Assembly (NCBI GenBank): GCA_963931925.1
Contig: OZ007569.1
Coordinates: 74,658,400 to 74,722,399, forward strand
DNA from: Onchidella celtica
Lineage: Eukaryota > Mollusca > Gastropoda > Systellommatophora > Onchidiidae
DNA: 64,000 nucleotides
Direction: 5' to 3'
In this document: positions 34,232 through 50,000 of the stretch, piece after piece
Layout of the letters: each line of letters opens with the position of its first letter
How positions within the stretch are numbered: position 1 is the first letter of the stretch
The notes under the pieces: model-generated
The model's input: only the letters and a program-made list of their open reading frames with translations
The model's database searches: none
What the model was told of the DNA's origin: nothing
Position numbers and translations under genes: made by a program

Positions 34232-34551
34232 GCCGGCCTTTCCTATAACTGATGCAAACTAAAAAAAAAACAAAACACAAAAACCCAAAGATAACAAGTC
34301 GCTTTGAGAGAGGCCAATACAAATAACCCTAAAATAAGTCCCAGCACCGCCCACTTTTATCAACATTGCCGACTTTGTGAAGGCCCGAGCTATCATCTGT
34401 AGATAACACAATTTTAATGTCATTGAAACCGATACAACTTTTAGCTTGAATGTTACTACTGTCAGGGCATCGCAAATGAACTTGAATTTTACGTATTTAA
34501 ACAAATTATTCTTAGTTCATAGAATGGTCCGTTCTTGGGCCAGTAGTGTAA

Positions 34552-34601
34552 CAACCAACCAACCAACCAACCAACCAACCAACACCAACCAACCAACCAA
34601 C
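34552..34601. repeat. (CCAA)n microsatellite
   Basis: About 50 bp of CCAA repeats with one interruption. Confidence 0.9.
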
Positions 34602-35110
34602 GTATGTGCACCAACATAATAACTTGAAGCCGTTGACCCATTCTTGAGTTTCAAAAGTATTGGACTGTCCTTGAGGTGGTGCAATACACAAGTCACATTG
34701 TCAGTGCCTGACATGCTCAAGTGTCTCGAGTCATTCATACAAGCACACCATACACTTCACAAATTAGCACAGAGATCTATACAGACGACCAGACGACCCA
34801 CCGAGATCCTGAGTCACATACATGAGATAGTTTACAGCGGGACTAAAGATAATCAGCATCTGGGATAACACAAAGAACGGTTGGGTATGGCCTGGCAAGT
34901 TTATGTGTCAATGCAGCGAATGGAGAGTCAAACTGTTCTTGTTCGATGTCTGTTTCATATCGGAGGATATTCAGACTTCAGTGCTTCAAGGAGAAACAAA
35001 TTTAACTTTTATGTTTTTAGGGGCTTTTCATATAGTGGAGAGTTTGACCTCATTACACATGTGTGTTTCTTCTTGTCTTACTTTGTCTCTCTTTTTGGTC
35101 TGTCCTGTTG

Positions 35111-37998
<2,888 letters not shown>

Positions 37999-38045
37999 CT
38001 TTGAAAAGTGCGGGTAGACGTGCCGTACAAGAGATGGGAAACAAT
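37999..38045 (+). CDS. Candidate first coding exon of the galectin (MGNN)
   Basis: A strong acceptor (TTTTCCCCTCCACAG, ending 37998) and a strong donor (GTAAGT from 38046) bound a 47-bp exon. ATGGGAAACAAT at 38034-38045 gives MGNN in phase 0, which matches the phase-0 start of the next exon at 48702. If real, the following intron is 10.7 kb and contains the whole minisatellite and retroelement. No other start for the galectin was found closer. Confidence 0.45.
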
Positions 38046-41000
38046 GTAAGTAAATAACATGTAGGCCTACTGAGAAATTGTGTAAGATTTTGTCAGTCGA
38101 CATTGATATGGGCGACAGGACGCACTGTTCCGCTCATCAGTGTTATGGGTAGCATGACGTTTGGAGCACCAAAAATTTTTGAAACATGACATGTGGATCA
38201 CTGCCTAAATCTAGGACAAATTGCAGTATGACATTTGGAGCACTACCAAAAATTAATAAAATTTCAGTATGACATTTGGCGCAGTTATAGGCCCTACCGC
38301 TGCTGATATTAAATTATTAGGGATAGGGTTAGGGTTAGGTTAGGGTTAGTCCTGTAAAGAAACTTTCTTTCCCTGTGGTACCCATGTTATTGCAAAATAT
38401 TCGTAGAGTAATCGATAGTCAACAGGTTGATTAAGGATTAATGGATGAAATCACAGCCCAAATGCTAGTGCTCCAAATGTCACATGCCGGCTTTTTTTGA
38501 ACTAACTTAGTGCTCCAAATATCACATGGCGGCTTTCTTTGATCTGCAGTAGTGCTCCAAATGTCATACAACCGTGTTATCGAAGCTAGGCTCTGATACA
38601 AATAATATTATGCAGTCTCTTGATGTAAATTACCTACACTTTGATACAGTCTTGCACGCCCCTTTGGATGACTTACGCATAAATTTGCAGTAAAAGAATT
38701 TCAGTTTTGATTTCGCTGGCTTTCTTGGAAAATACCTGTCAAATTAGAATACAGCCATCTTGGTGGAGGATTAAAGGTTAAAGGAAAAGAGACGAGTTAT
38801 CCTGCATTGCCCCAGATTTAGACCAATGCTTACTTAGCGCACATGACCTAGTAGCAACACAATAATATCGTGGGGTATTTGTCATATTTTCTTGTATGCG
38901 GCATTTTGCCCGGTTTGAGGTTTTGTCAAAGAAGTGGTTTTCTCATTCATAATTTCATTATGTACATGTATCAGTGTCATGCTAATCGCTCAAACACTTT
39001 TTCGAGAAACATCGTATGTCTTTGTGACGTAGATCTAATGTTTTACGAAGTGGTTATTTTCAAGGCATGCCTTGGAACTAACGCCAGCGTTATTTTCAAG
39101 GCATGTTTCATTGACCAATCAGAAGCTGTTTCAGTATTTCTAAACGTGGAGCCTTAGACTGTGCATTGTCAGACTGATATGTAACGACGTGAGGGTCTAG
39201 TCAGTTTGTATCATCGAGGCCGTAGGCCGATGTTCGTCTGGGTAGTAGTCAGATTGACATATCAGGGAAAGCCGCCGGGGTAGCTATGTATTGTTTATTG
39301 GACTCAAAGTATGCCTTGGAACTAACGCCAGCGTTATTTTCAAGGCATGTTTCATTGACCAATCAGAAGCTGTTAAGGTATGCCTTGAAAATAACGCTAG
39401 AGTTAGTTTCAAGGTATGCCTTGTAAATAACGCCTTGCAATGTTTTATTCACTTTAGCGCTTTTGTTGACCAGACTTCAGTCCTCATTTTCTCGAAAAGG
39501 CAAAAATGCACATACCACACTATGGCAAAACCCCGACGATATTCTTCTCTCTTTTCTCTGTTGTTAGGGAACCGTAGTAGTGCACAAAGACGAATAGAAA
39601 GAATTCAGAGTTTCGTTCGTTGTTCATTCTTACGTAGTAATTTGACTGCGGTCCCCTAATAAATTTGAACATACCATATCAGAATGAGGACATTGCCAGT
39701 TCTTTCCCCCTTTTTCGATCATCCAACAACCTTCCCGGTTTCTTGTTTGTTTCTCTCTTATCAAAATGTAGCCTGTCCATTTGATATCCTGTATTCGTTT
39801 TCAGTACGGTATCACATGGCTTCATACATTTCCCTTCCTTGATAGAACACTGTTGTGTTTAAAAAGTCGGCCTTGCGCGACTTTGAGTGGAGGTCGGTAT
39901 TTGAAGATTGCATTTTAAAGAAGAAAAAATAAAGGCAGAATCAGGAGCGTCTTATATCATTGTGGGCCCCAGATTCTTTTGTAATACGCGACATTTCCTT
40001 CCCCATTTCAAAAACCAATGTAAATTTGCTTGGCTCCCTTAACCCCTGGGACCCTTGGGCAACTGCACAGAGCGCGACGCCCTGGGCAGAATACAGGCAT
40101 TTACTAGCACGCCAAACACTGACACATGCACTCAGATTCTCACAAGTATTGGGCAAATGGATCCTCCAGAGATACAATGCACGCCGTGTTGCAGATACTG
40201 CGCTATGAGATTAACGTTTCCTTCTTGATACGAATCAGGGTCAGGTCGCATTTCCCAGCTTTCGACCCCGTGCTGCTTCATAGCTGCGCCCAGAGCGTCA
40301 CAATTTGACAGAAAGGACAAATGATTTATAATATGTGCTAAAATAATGCCATAAAAGTACGTCACCGGAGAAGACTGAGTCAAGAGATGGAATGTTTTGT
40401 TATGTATGTATGCATGATGTGTGTGTCTGTGGGGGGGGGGGGGGGGGGTTAGTGTACGTTAGTGTATATTTGGGTATGTGTGCAGCGTGTGGGTGAAGTA
40501 TGACTGTCTGGCATTCTCCATGTGAAGTCTGCGTGGAGCGTTAATAAAAAAATTAATTAATTAAAACAATTAAAATTGACATTGGCTGGAGATAGAGCCA
40601 CGAACAACTATGACTGGAGAAGAATCAGGTAATATATAGTACCGTGCATGTCATAAAAAGTAACCATATCAAGCGTTCAGTTTGGTGCGTAGTGTTCTGG
40701 TGCGCATGAGTTCTGAAGCAAGACTGTAGTTTATTACTTTTATTATATGAGAGAGAGAGGGAGGGGGTGGGAGCACATGATTGTTTATTCTGGGCAATGC
40801 CCGGTAGGTCATCTAGTTAATTATAGTCACCTATCTCAGAGGCTAGTCATGTTGGGACGTCAAAGATGTCGAACACAGTACGCTGGGGAAATAATTTTTC
40901 TGATATGGAAATTTAGGCGGACAACTCTGCTAATGTTGTCATGCTCAAAAAGTTAACTTTTATGGGGTGTGGGCAATCAACTTGTTGAACGTAAGGCTCT

Positions 41001-44000
41001 ACACTGGGCTCATTTCAGCTTAATTGATTCCATTCCACTCATTTCAGCTTAATTGATTCCATTCCACTCATTTCAGCTTAATTGATTCCATTCCACTCAT
41101 TTCAGCTTAATTGATTCCATTCCACTCATTTCAGCTTAATTGATTCCATTCCACTCATTTCAGCTTAATTGATTCCATTCCACTCATTTCAGCTTAATTG
41201 ATTCCATTCCACTCATTTCAGCTTAATTGATTCCATTCCACTCATTTCAGCTTAATTGATTCCATTCCACTCATTTCAGCTTAATTGATTCCATTCCACT
41301 CATTTCAGCTTAATTGATTCCATTCCACTCACTTCAGCTTAATTGATTCCATTCCACTCATTTCAGCTTAATTGATTCCATTCCACTCATTTCAGCTTAA
41401 TTGATTCCATTCCACTCATTTCAGCTTAATTGATTCCATTCCACTCATTTCAGCTTAATTGATTCCATTCCACTCATTTCAGCTTAATTGATTCCATTCC
41501 ACTCATTTCAGCTTAATTGATTCCTGTAACAGCTGAGGTTGTTCTAGCACGTTATAGTAGGGGGGAGTTAGTTGATCTAACTACAACCCTTTAGAAAACG
41601 AAACTATTACAGCTGTAAAATGAATAAACACGAGATCCGACGATAGATTAAATAATACTAAAGTTTAATCACTGTATAGTGAACAATAAATACTAGGAAG
41701 ACACCAGCGAAACTAAATATCTACGCCACACAAAAGGAAACTCACTTACTCACCCCACCAACCACTCACACAGGTCTATATATATAAACATTCCTACAGA
41801 AAGTTCCCGAAATAAACGTTACCTTTGCCCTCGCACAAACTAACCAATCACGCATCAATACGTCATCAGGTTACATCACTCAAGGCCAAATCTGGCGTAA
41901 ACATCCGTCTCCACAATGTTATCGAATGTTCGGGAACATACTAATATTTACTGAACGAGTCAAAACACTGACAACAAGCGAGCGAGGAAAAAAACTACTC
42001 ACTAGAAAAGAAGGTCAGGTCACGGAGTACAGTACACTCTGGCGGTCGTCAGCAATAAAATGAAAGAAGAAATGAACACATGCTCACCAGTGTACGACAA
42101 AAACGGGGGAGGGCAAGGGATAGCTTGCAGATGCTACACAACTCCCCAATTTAAGTTGAATATTTTCAACTCCGAAACATTATTCAGCGTCTGCAATATC
42201 TTGAAATAACAATCTTACAGTACTCCCAATCTCACAAAGGTAGTTGCTAATTCTATTACAATCACTAACAATTTCAGCGCCCTCCCAAACTTCACCGCAA
42301 ACACAACACAATGCAATATCCCTTGCATCACCAATACCATAACTAATACAATACCGTCATTGCTTCCCAATAGTAAACAGTAGGCCTACTAGTCAAAATA
42401 ACACAACGCCACCACTGTGGTGAAACAATGGTCAATGATATTATTACAAATCATATAAGGTGAAACGATGGCCCATCGTTTACATAATGCTTCGTGCACG
42501 AATCATAGCATATAACTTGTTGTACATAACATGGTTATCTCCAAAATGTATAACTCATACGTACAATGGCCAAAAATACCAATACATACCGACCACTGAT
42601 TAGGGTCTTTCTTCATCATATTAGGTCAAAACAAGTTACAACATTGCAATATAACACAAACACTGCTTGCTCGCAGTCCCCATTTGGGTTACATTTTCCA
42701 AAAATTACACCAAGTTCCATTGGTAACTAATATGACATAGCATAAAATCAAAATGTGACTAACACATCATGACTCTCTATCAGCCATCAATTCAATATTC
42801 AGTTACAGATGAACTATGTCCCCAATTACAGTACAATACTGCCGTCCTAGCAATTCATCTAGTAGGCAAAAGTATGGGTTACAATGCATTTCACTGATAG
42901 TGTACTACTTTAAAATACCCTGCTCAGGAAATCGGCACAGACATTTTCTCTGCCTTTTACGTAGTGAATCCTGAATCGATAAGACTGTAAAAATAAACTC
43001 CATCGTAATAACTTTGGACTGTCAAACTTGGCAGAGTTCAAAACTCTAATGACCGATGGTCAGTTTGGAGCACAAACTCCTTTCCATACAAATACAAAGT
43101 AAACTTTTTTACAGCCCAAACAATAGCTAAACATTCGCGCTCTGAGACCGAATATTTTGTCTCACGAGGCAATAGCTTACGACTAGCATATGCCACAGGG
43201 TACAACTTTCCCTCGTGTTCCTGCATAAGACTAGCGCCTAATCCGCGATCTGATGCATCAGTTGCTAAGACAAACTCTTTGGAAAAATCTGGCAAACATA
43301 ACACGGGTTTGGAGATAATGACATTCTTCAAAGAGGTGTACGCTTTCTCCTGCGTTTCATCCCACTGAACTATATTGGGCTGACCCTTTCTAAGTAAATC
43401 AGACAATGGTGATGCAATCGCTGAAAAGTTAGGAATAAATTCATGGTAATATCCCACTAATCCTAAGAATGCTTTCACTTCCTTCTTAGTGGTGGGTCTG
43501 GGTGCGTCTCGTACCTTACATACATTCTCTTCTAACAGGCCAATCATACCTTCTCCCACTAAGTGTCCAACAAAGTCTACTTCAGACGTTCCAATCAGAC
43601 ACTTCGATGGTCTTGCAGTTAATCCAGCTTGGTCCATCCTCTGCAGTTAATCCAGCTTGGTCCATCCTCTGCAGTAAGTCCTTGAGAGTCTTCACATGCT
43701 CGTCGAATGTCTCTGTATGAATCAGCAGGTCGTCCACATATGCTGTCACATTGTTCATTCCACGGATCAATGGCTTTACGATCCTGTTCAGCGTGGCTCC
43801 TGAGTTCATCATCCCAAAAGGCATCCGAATGAATTCATAGTGTTCGCCCATGGTGACGAACGCCGTCTTGGGAATGTCTTGCTCTCGAACTTTCACTTGC
43901 CAGTATCCCTTGCTCAGGTCAATCCGAGAGAATAATTTTCCTCTCGATAGACTCTGAAACACTTCCGATGGCGCTGCTGTCGGATGAGGGTCGAATACTG

Positions 44001-47000
44001 TGATCTTGTTTAACCTCCTGTAGTCGATGCAGACTCGGTTGGATCCGTCCTTCTTCTTGACGACGACAATAGGTGAAGCATAAGCTGATGAGCTCCTTCG
44101 AATGATGCCCAGCCGTCCCATGGTGCTAAGCTCCTCCTTCAATGAGTCGCGCATAGCGTAGGGCACCGGGTATGGTCGTTGACGAACTGGTACTTCTGTC
44201 GTCAGGTCGATGCGATGTTCACCCAACTGACAGCATCCAGGGAGATTGGTGAAGACGTGCTGGTAATTCTTCACCACATCGCAGAGTTCTTGACGTTGTT
44301 CCGATGTCAGTTGCGTTCCATACTGGACATCTCTGTAGCTTTCCTTCTGGTCCCAGCTTCCTAGGTCGGCAAGGTCCTCCGTCGTTCCACCGTTGTCGCC
44401 TTCCAGGTCGCAGTCCTCGATGATTGTCATGCCAGCTGACTCCACGGGTTGACTCTTGTCCATCATGTCGTCCTCTGCCAGTACAGTCTCAGCACTATCA
44501 CCGCCGCCGTCCTTTATGGCGTTGACATGTCCAGGCGTGATATCTCTCCTACTGTTGTCCATCCCACACATCTCGGTCACAATAGGTCTCGGTTCCATTG
44601 CCACTGCTGCTGCTTTTGACGTCCTTGGAATGTATCTCTTGAGGAGGTTGGCGTGCAAGGTCTTTTCTTTTGCACCCATCTTGACTCTATAGTCGTTAAC
44701 ACCGACAACTGAGACTACCTTATATGGTCCCTTCCATTGGACTAGGAGCTTGTTAGTGTTCGTCGGCAGTAGCACCAACACTTCATCTCCGGGGCGGAAC
44801 TTCCTCTCTCGCGCCTTCCGGTCGTAGTAGGTCTTCTATCTACCTTGAGCCTTGGAGAGTTCTTCCGTCGCTAACTTCCATGTGTCCTCAGCCTCTCACG
44901 TAGTTCCATGACGTTCTGGTAACTGGTCTTCGTTTCCGGCTCCTCTACGTCCTTGGTCCATAGTTGTCGTAAAATGTGCATTGGTCCTCTCACAGTTCTC
45001 CCATACAGCAACTCGAATGGGGCAAACTTGGTCGACTCTTGGGGAACTTCACGATATGCGAAGAGCAGCGGGTTGATGTATCTGTGCCACTGCTTGGGTT
45101 GCTCTGCGCACAGTCGTCTCAATGTTTTCTTCAGCGTGCCGTTGAATCCCTCCACCAACCCGTTGCACATAGGGTGGTAGACTGTAGTGGTCGACTGTCG
45201 AATTCCCAGTAGTCTATTCGTTTCCTTCATGACATCTGACATAAACTGGGTCCCTTGGTCCGACAAGATCTCTTCGGGCACACCCAAACGGCTGTAGATG
45301 TTCACTAAGGCTTCTGCTACCGTTTCTGCGTCGATCTTCTTCAAGGGTGTGGCTTCGGGGTAACGAGTAGCGTAGTATATACACCAGGATATACCGATGT
45401 CCACCTTCACTTGGGGGGTCGATAGGTCCTACTAAGTCCACGGCCACTCGCCTAAATGGTACGTCCACTACTGGCATACTCTGCAGGTGCACCTTTGGGG
45501 TCGCTCCTTTGTTCACTGTCCTCTGGCATATGTCGCATGAGCGGCAGTATCTCGCGACGTCACCTTCAATTCCAGGCCAATAAAAATTGCTCATAACTCT
45601 GTCTTTGGTTTTCTTCACGCCGAGGTGTCCTCCGACGATCGAGTCGTGGGCTACACTCAGTACATACTCCCTCAGTTTCTCGGGTAGTACCACTTGCCTT
45701 ATAACCGTCGCCTGTCTCAGGTCCTTGTAGATCCGGTACAGTACTCCTCCATGTTTCTCAAAATGAACAGATTTATTGCCTCTATTAGTTGGGATCTTCT
45801 TCTGCTCTAACTTCCTAATGACTTCGTCTTCTTCTTGGAGTCGGATAAGTTCCTCTCTATCCACTCCCGCGTGCCTTTCTGCCCTCGGCACCTTCAGCGA
45901 CGCAGACTGGTCCTTCCTCTTCTCCTGGGCCCTCGTGGTCACCGCTCCTACCATCACCTCAGTATCAGGGTCGTACGGATCCTTCGCTCCGTCCACGTTC
46001 CCGACTACTAGGTCGCAGATGGTCTCCGGGAGACACAGCGCCGTCACTTTGCCCGCCAGGTAAGGCGTCTTCACGTCGATAACGGCTTCCTCCGCCGCTA
46101 GCAAGGAGTTATCGATCCTCGCGATAAGTTTCTTCCCACCGGTGAGCTGTCCGTCGTCCACCAGTGCTCGCCGCACCACTACACCTTCACAGCCGGTATC
46201 TCTTAGGACATCTACCGCTCGATTTCCAATCAAGCCCTTCATCACTGGTAACTTCAGTTTCTCCACGGTCCTTCCGTCACTGCATCCTCCGCAAGTAACA
46301 GGCACCGCTAACTGTAGTTTCCCGTCCTTCATTACCGCTTGAACGTTGATGCTGGTGTCAGCCGTCGTCACATCTTGTCTTGACGACTCGTCCGCCGCTA
46401 TAACTACGGCCGCCGCCGCCTTGTTCGGCTTGCCTCGTCCCATATCCTTCTGGGCTGGACACATCCTCCGAACGTGGCCTGGCTTTCCACAAAGGTAACA
46501 TTTCAACTCACCTTTGTCGTTTAACTTTGCACGACACTCCGTCGCCTTGTGTCCCGGCCTCTGGCACCTATGGCAGACCTGTGGGCTTCTGTCTCCGTTG
46601 GGCCTCTGTCGCACTGGCCGGCTCTGCAGTCTGGCGCTCCCGCTGAGTGTCCGGTTCCTCGCTACCAGGTACGCCTCCGCTGAATCTGCGATGTCCTGTA
46701 GCGTCTTTGGTTTCCTCTCCCTCACATGGGTTGCAAGGTCTGGTGGGCAGGCATCCATGAATTGCTCTCTGACGAACTGATCTCTCACTCCTTCGTAGGT
46801 CTCCTCCGTCTTCGACAGCTTTATCCACCTCTCTAGATAGGTCTTGATCCTGGTCAAAAACATTCCAACATCTTCTCCATCTTCAGGCTTACCTTGTCTG
46901 AACATGAGTCTGTATCCGTCCTCTGACAGGTTGTACCTCTTCTGCAACGCTTCCTTGACCTTGTCGTAGTCCTTGGCTTCGTCGATCGGTAGTCTGCAGA

Positions 47001-50000
47001 AGCACTCCAAAGCTCTCCCGGTCAGCAGGGCAGACAGTGATGTCGTCCAGGTGGATCTGGGCCATTCAGCTGTCTCGGCAAACCTCTCAAACCGCAGCAA
47101 CCAGCTATCCAGATCGTCCTTCTTGTCCTGAAATGCAGGTAGCTTGGGTCTCTTGGAACTGGCGTGGTCGTCGGTCTTCTGCGCTGAGTCGTTGCCTCCA
47201 CGTTGCTGGCGGATCTTCTCCATCTCCAACTCGTGGTTCATCTCCTTCTCCCGAGCCTGTCGTTCAGCCTCCTTCTCCCGAGCCTGTCGTTCAGCCTCCT
47301 TCTCCTGTCGTTGAGCCTCCTTCTCCCGAGCCTGTCGTTCAGCCTCCTTCTCCTGTCGTTGAGCCTCCAGCTGTCTTTCTCTTTCTAGGCCTTCACGGAG
47401 GTAGTCCCGTCTCTCCTGCCCAGTGAGCTCCATAGCGTCCGCTTCCTGGCTAAGCCTTCCAATAACCTCCGACATGTTGTAGATAGCTTGTCGATGATAT
47501 TCTACAATAAACTATGTAAATAAATCTAGTAATTTTGATCTGGTCCGCTCGAATATGGTCGGATCCCGGACGAGCCCCCAATATGTAACAGCTGAGGTTG
47601 TTCTAGCACGTTATAGTAGGGGGGAGTTAGTTGATCTAACTACAACCCTTTAGAAAACGAAACTATTACAGCTGTAAAATGAATAAACACGAGATCCGAC
47701 GATAGATTAAATAATACTAAAGTTTAATCACTGTATAGTGAACAATAAATACTAGGAAGACACCAGCGAAACTAAATATCTACGCCACACAAAAGGAAAC
47801 TCACTTACTCACCCCACCAACCACTCACACAGGTCTATATATATAAACATTCCTACAGAAAGTTCCCGAAATAAACGTTACCTTTGCCCTCGCACAAACT
47901 AACCAATCACGCATCAATACGTCATCAGGTTACATCACTCAAGGCCAAATCTGGCGTAAACATCCGTCTCCACAATGTTATCGAATGTTCGGGAACATAC
48001 TAATATTTACTGAACGAGTCAAAACACTGACAACAAGCGAGCGAGGAAAAAAACTACTCACTAGAAAAGAAGGTCAGGTCACGGAGTACAGTACACTCTG
48101 GCGGTCGTCAGCAATAAAATGAAAGAAGAAATGAACACATGCTCACCAGTGTACGACGAAAACGGGGGAGGGCAAGGGATAGCTTGCAGATGCTACAATT
48201 CCATTCCACTCATTTCAGCTTAATTGATTCCATTCCACTCATTTCAGCTTAATTGATTCCATTCCACTCATTTCAGCTTAATTGATTCCATTCCACTCAT
48301 TTCAGCTTAATTGATTCCATTCCACTCATTTCAGCTTAATTGATTCCATTCCACTCATTTCAGCTTTGATTCCATTCCACTCATTTCAGCTTAATTGATT
48401 CCATTCCACTCATTTCAGCTTAATTGATTCCATTCCACTCTTTTCAGCTTAATTGATTCCATTCCACTCATTTCAGCTTAATTGATTCCATTCCACTCAT
48501 TTCAGCTTAATTGATTCCATTCCACTCATTTCAGCTTAATTGATTCCATTCCACTCATTTCAGCTTAATTGATTCCATTCCACTCATTTCAGCTTAATTG
48601 ATTCCATTCCACTCATTTCAGCTTAATTGATTCCATTCCACCAGGTACTCCCTCCCATTCTTTCCATCTCTCAAGTTGTTTCCCTCTATTTATATCTCCA
48701 GATTGTCTTACCCTATTCTGGCCGTATCCCAGGTGGAATACACAATGGCACAGATGTGGTGATCAATGGTAGACCTCATCCCAATTTTAGCAGGTAAAAT
48801 TATAAATTATGACTTCAACAGCCTGAGTTGCTTTTTATTACTATAAACTCAGAGCCTTTTTGCAGTTTGACAAAAACTTTACACCCATGTGATGTATTGT
48901 CCAATGGATGTTAATTCATTGCCTATAGTAACTTTGGTAGGTGTAGACGGGAACTCTCAAACTATCCAGTTTGAAATTTAAGCATCGTTCGAAGATGTTT
49001 TTTGTTTCACACAGTATAAACACAAGTCATGATATATTAGACATTAAAGTAAAGGAAAATCAATGAACCAGGATGAGATTCAGTATTTTGAGAAGTTGGC
49101 TTAGATGTTAGTGTTGGAAAATCAGTGTCCACTCGAACAGAGTATGCGGCTTTCCATGGCAAATGAGTTAAGAAGGAATGCTTACCAATTCTTTTACCAT
49201 GAGTTTGTATTGCAAATTTATTTGTTTCATAATTTTGTTTTTATAGAGACTGTGAAATCTTTATGTCAATCACTATGTAAAATTTACATTTTGTAATATT
49301 TTGTCTTTATAATTATAGATGTTATAATTCTAATTTCTGCCACTGTCTGTAGATTCAGCATCAATCTTTGTATTGGACCTACTTATGACCAAGACTGTGC
49401 CTTGCATTTCAACCCGAGGTTTGATTCTGGCTATGTTGTACGAAATCATTGCCAAGGAGGAAGCTGGGGTGCTGAAGAAACAGCTGGGGGCATGCCCTTC
49501 CGCAGGGGACACAATTTTGATATTCACGTGAAAGTTCACCAGCACGGATATAAAGTAAAGTTTCTCCATCTGCATGTAATAGAATTCTAATTTGCTTATC
49601 ACAAAAATGTGTCTTCTTAATGGCCGATCTGTTTTGTGTGTTTTTTTTATAACTTTTTCACATCACCCTGCACCTTTAGGGTTAATACAACCCATTGATA
49701 CACTGATCGCCTGCGAGGTGCGGCCACTCACACACCCATTCACAGCACGCTGCACCACCACAGTTTCATAGTGCGCACCATCTTTTTGTGTTTGTAAACA
49801 TATGAGTGTCATTATCCTCCTCTGAAGAAGCTTTCCAGTGATGCCAAATGTACTCTAGTTTTATCAGAGGATTTTAAATGAATTTTCAAAATCATCCCCA
49901 AAATAGTGCGTATGCAGGTAATGGCCACTTTGAAGAAGGAAGGTACTGTGGGCATGCAAGAGTTGTGAGTCCCCGCAATGTGAAAAGGTTAATTCATTTT

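Larger units (their letters stand above)
38046..41009 (+). other. Galectin intron 1, left part with repeats
   Basis: If the MGNN exon is right this is intron. It holds a six-copy inverted motif set with telomere-like repeats (38153-38568), a duplicated 70-bp unit with palindromes (39061-39422), an 18-base G run (40431-40448) and no gene. Confidence 0.45.
41525..48197 (-). mobile_element. Ty3/gypsy LTR retrotransposon with Gmr1-like gene order
   Basis: A full-length insertion of 6673 bp with two 614-bp LTRs, the 5-bp target duplication ATTCC (41520-41524 and 48198-48202), a tRNA-Pro-type primer site and gag-pol on minus. The domains in transcription order are gag, two zinc knuckles, protease, integrase, reverse transcriptase, RNase H. 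Integrase before RT is the copia-like order, while the RT and RNase H are of Ty3/gypsy type. This matches the Gmr1-like group first described from fish and other deuterostomes. One LTR mismatch was seen, so insertion is recent, yet pol carries several breaks. Confidence 0.93.

Noticed and set aside
49673..49996. Second piggyBac-like element between two TTAA sites
   Set aside because: The two ends do not mirror each other.
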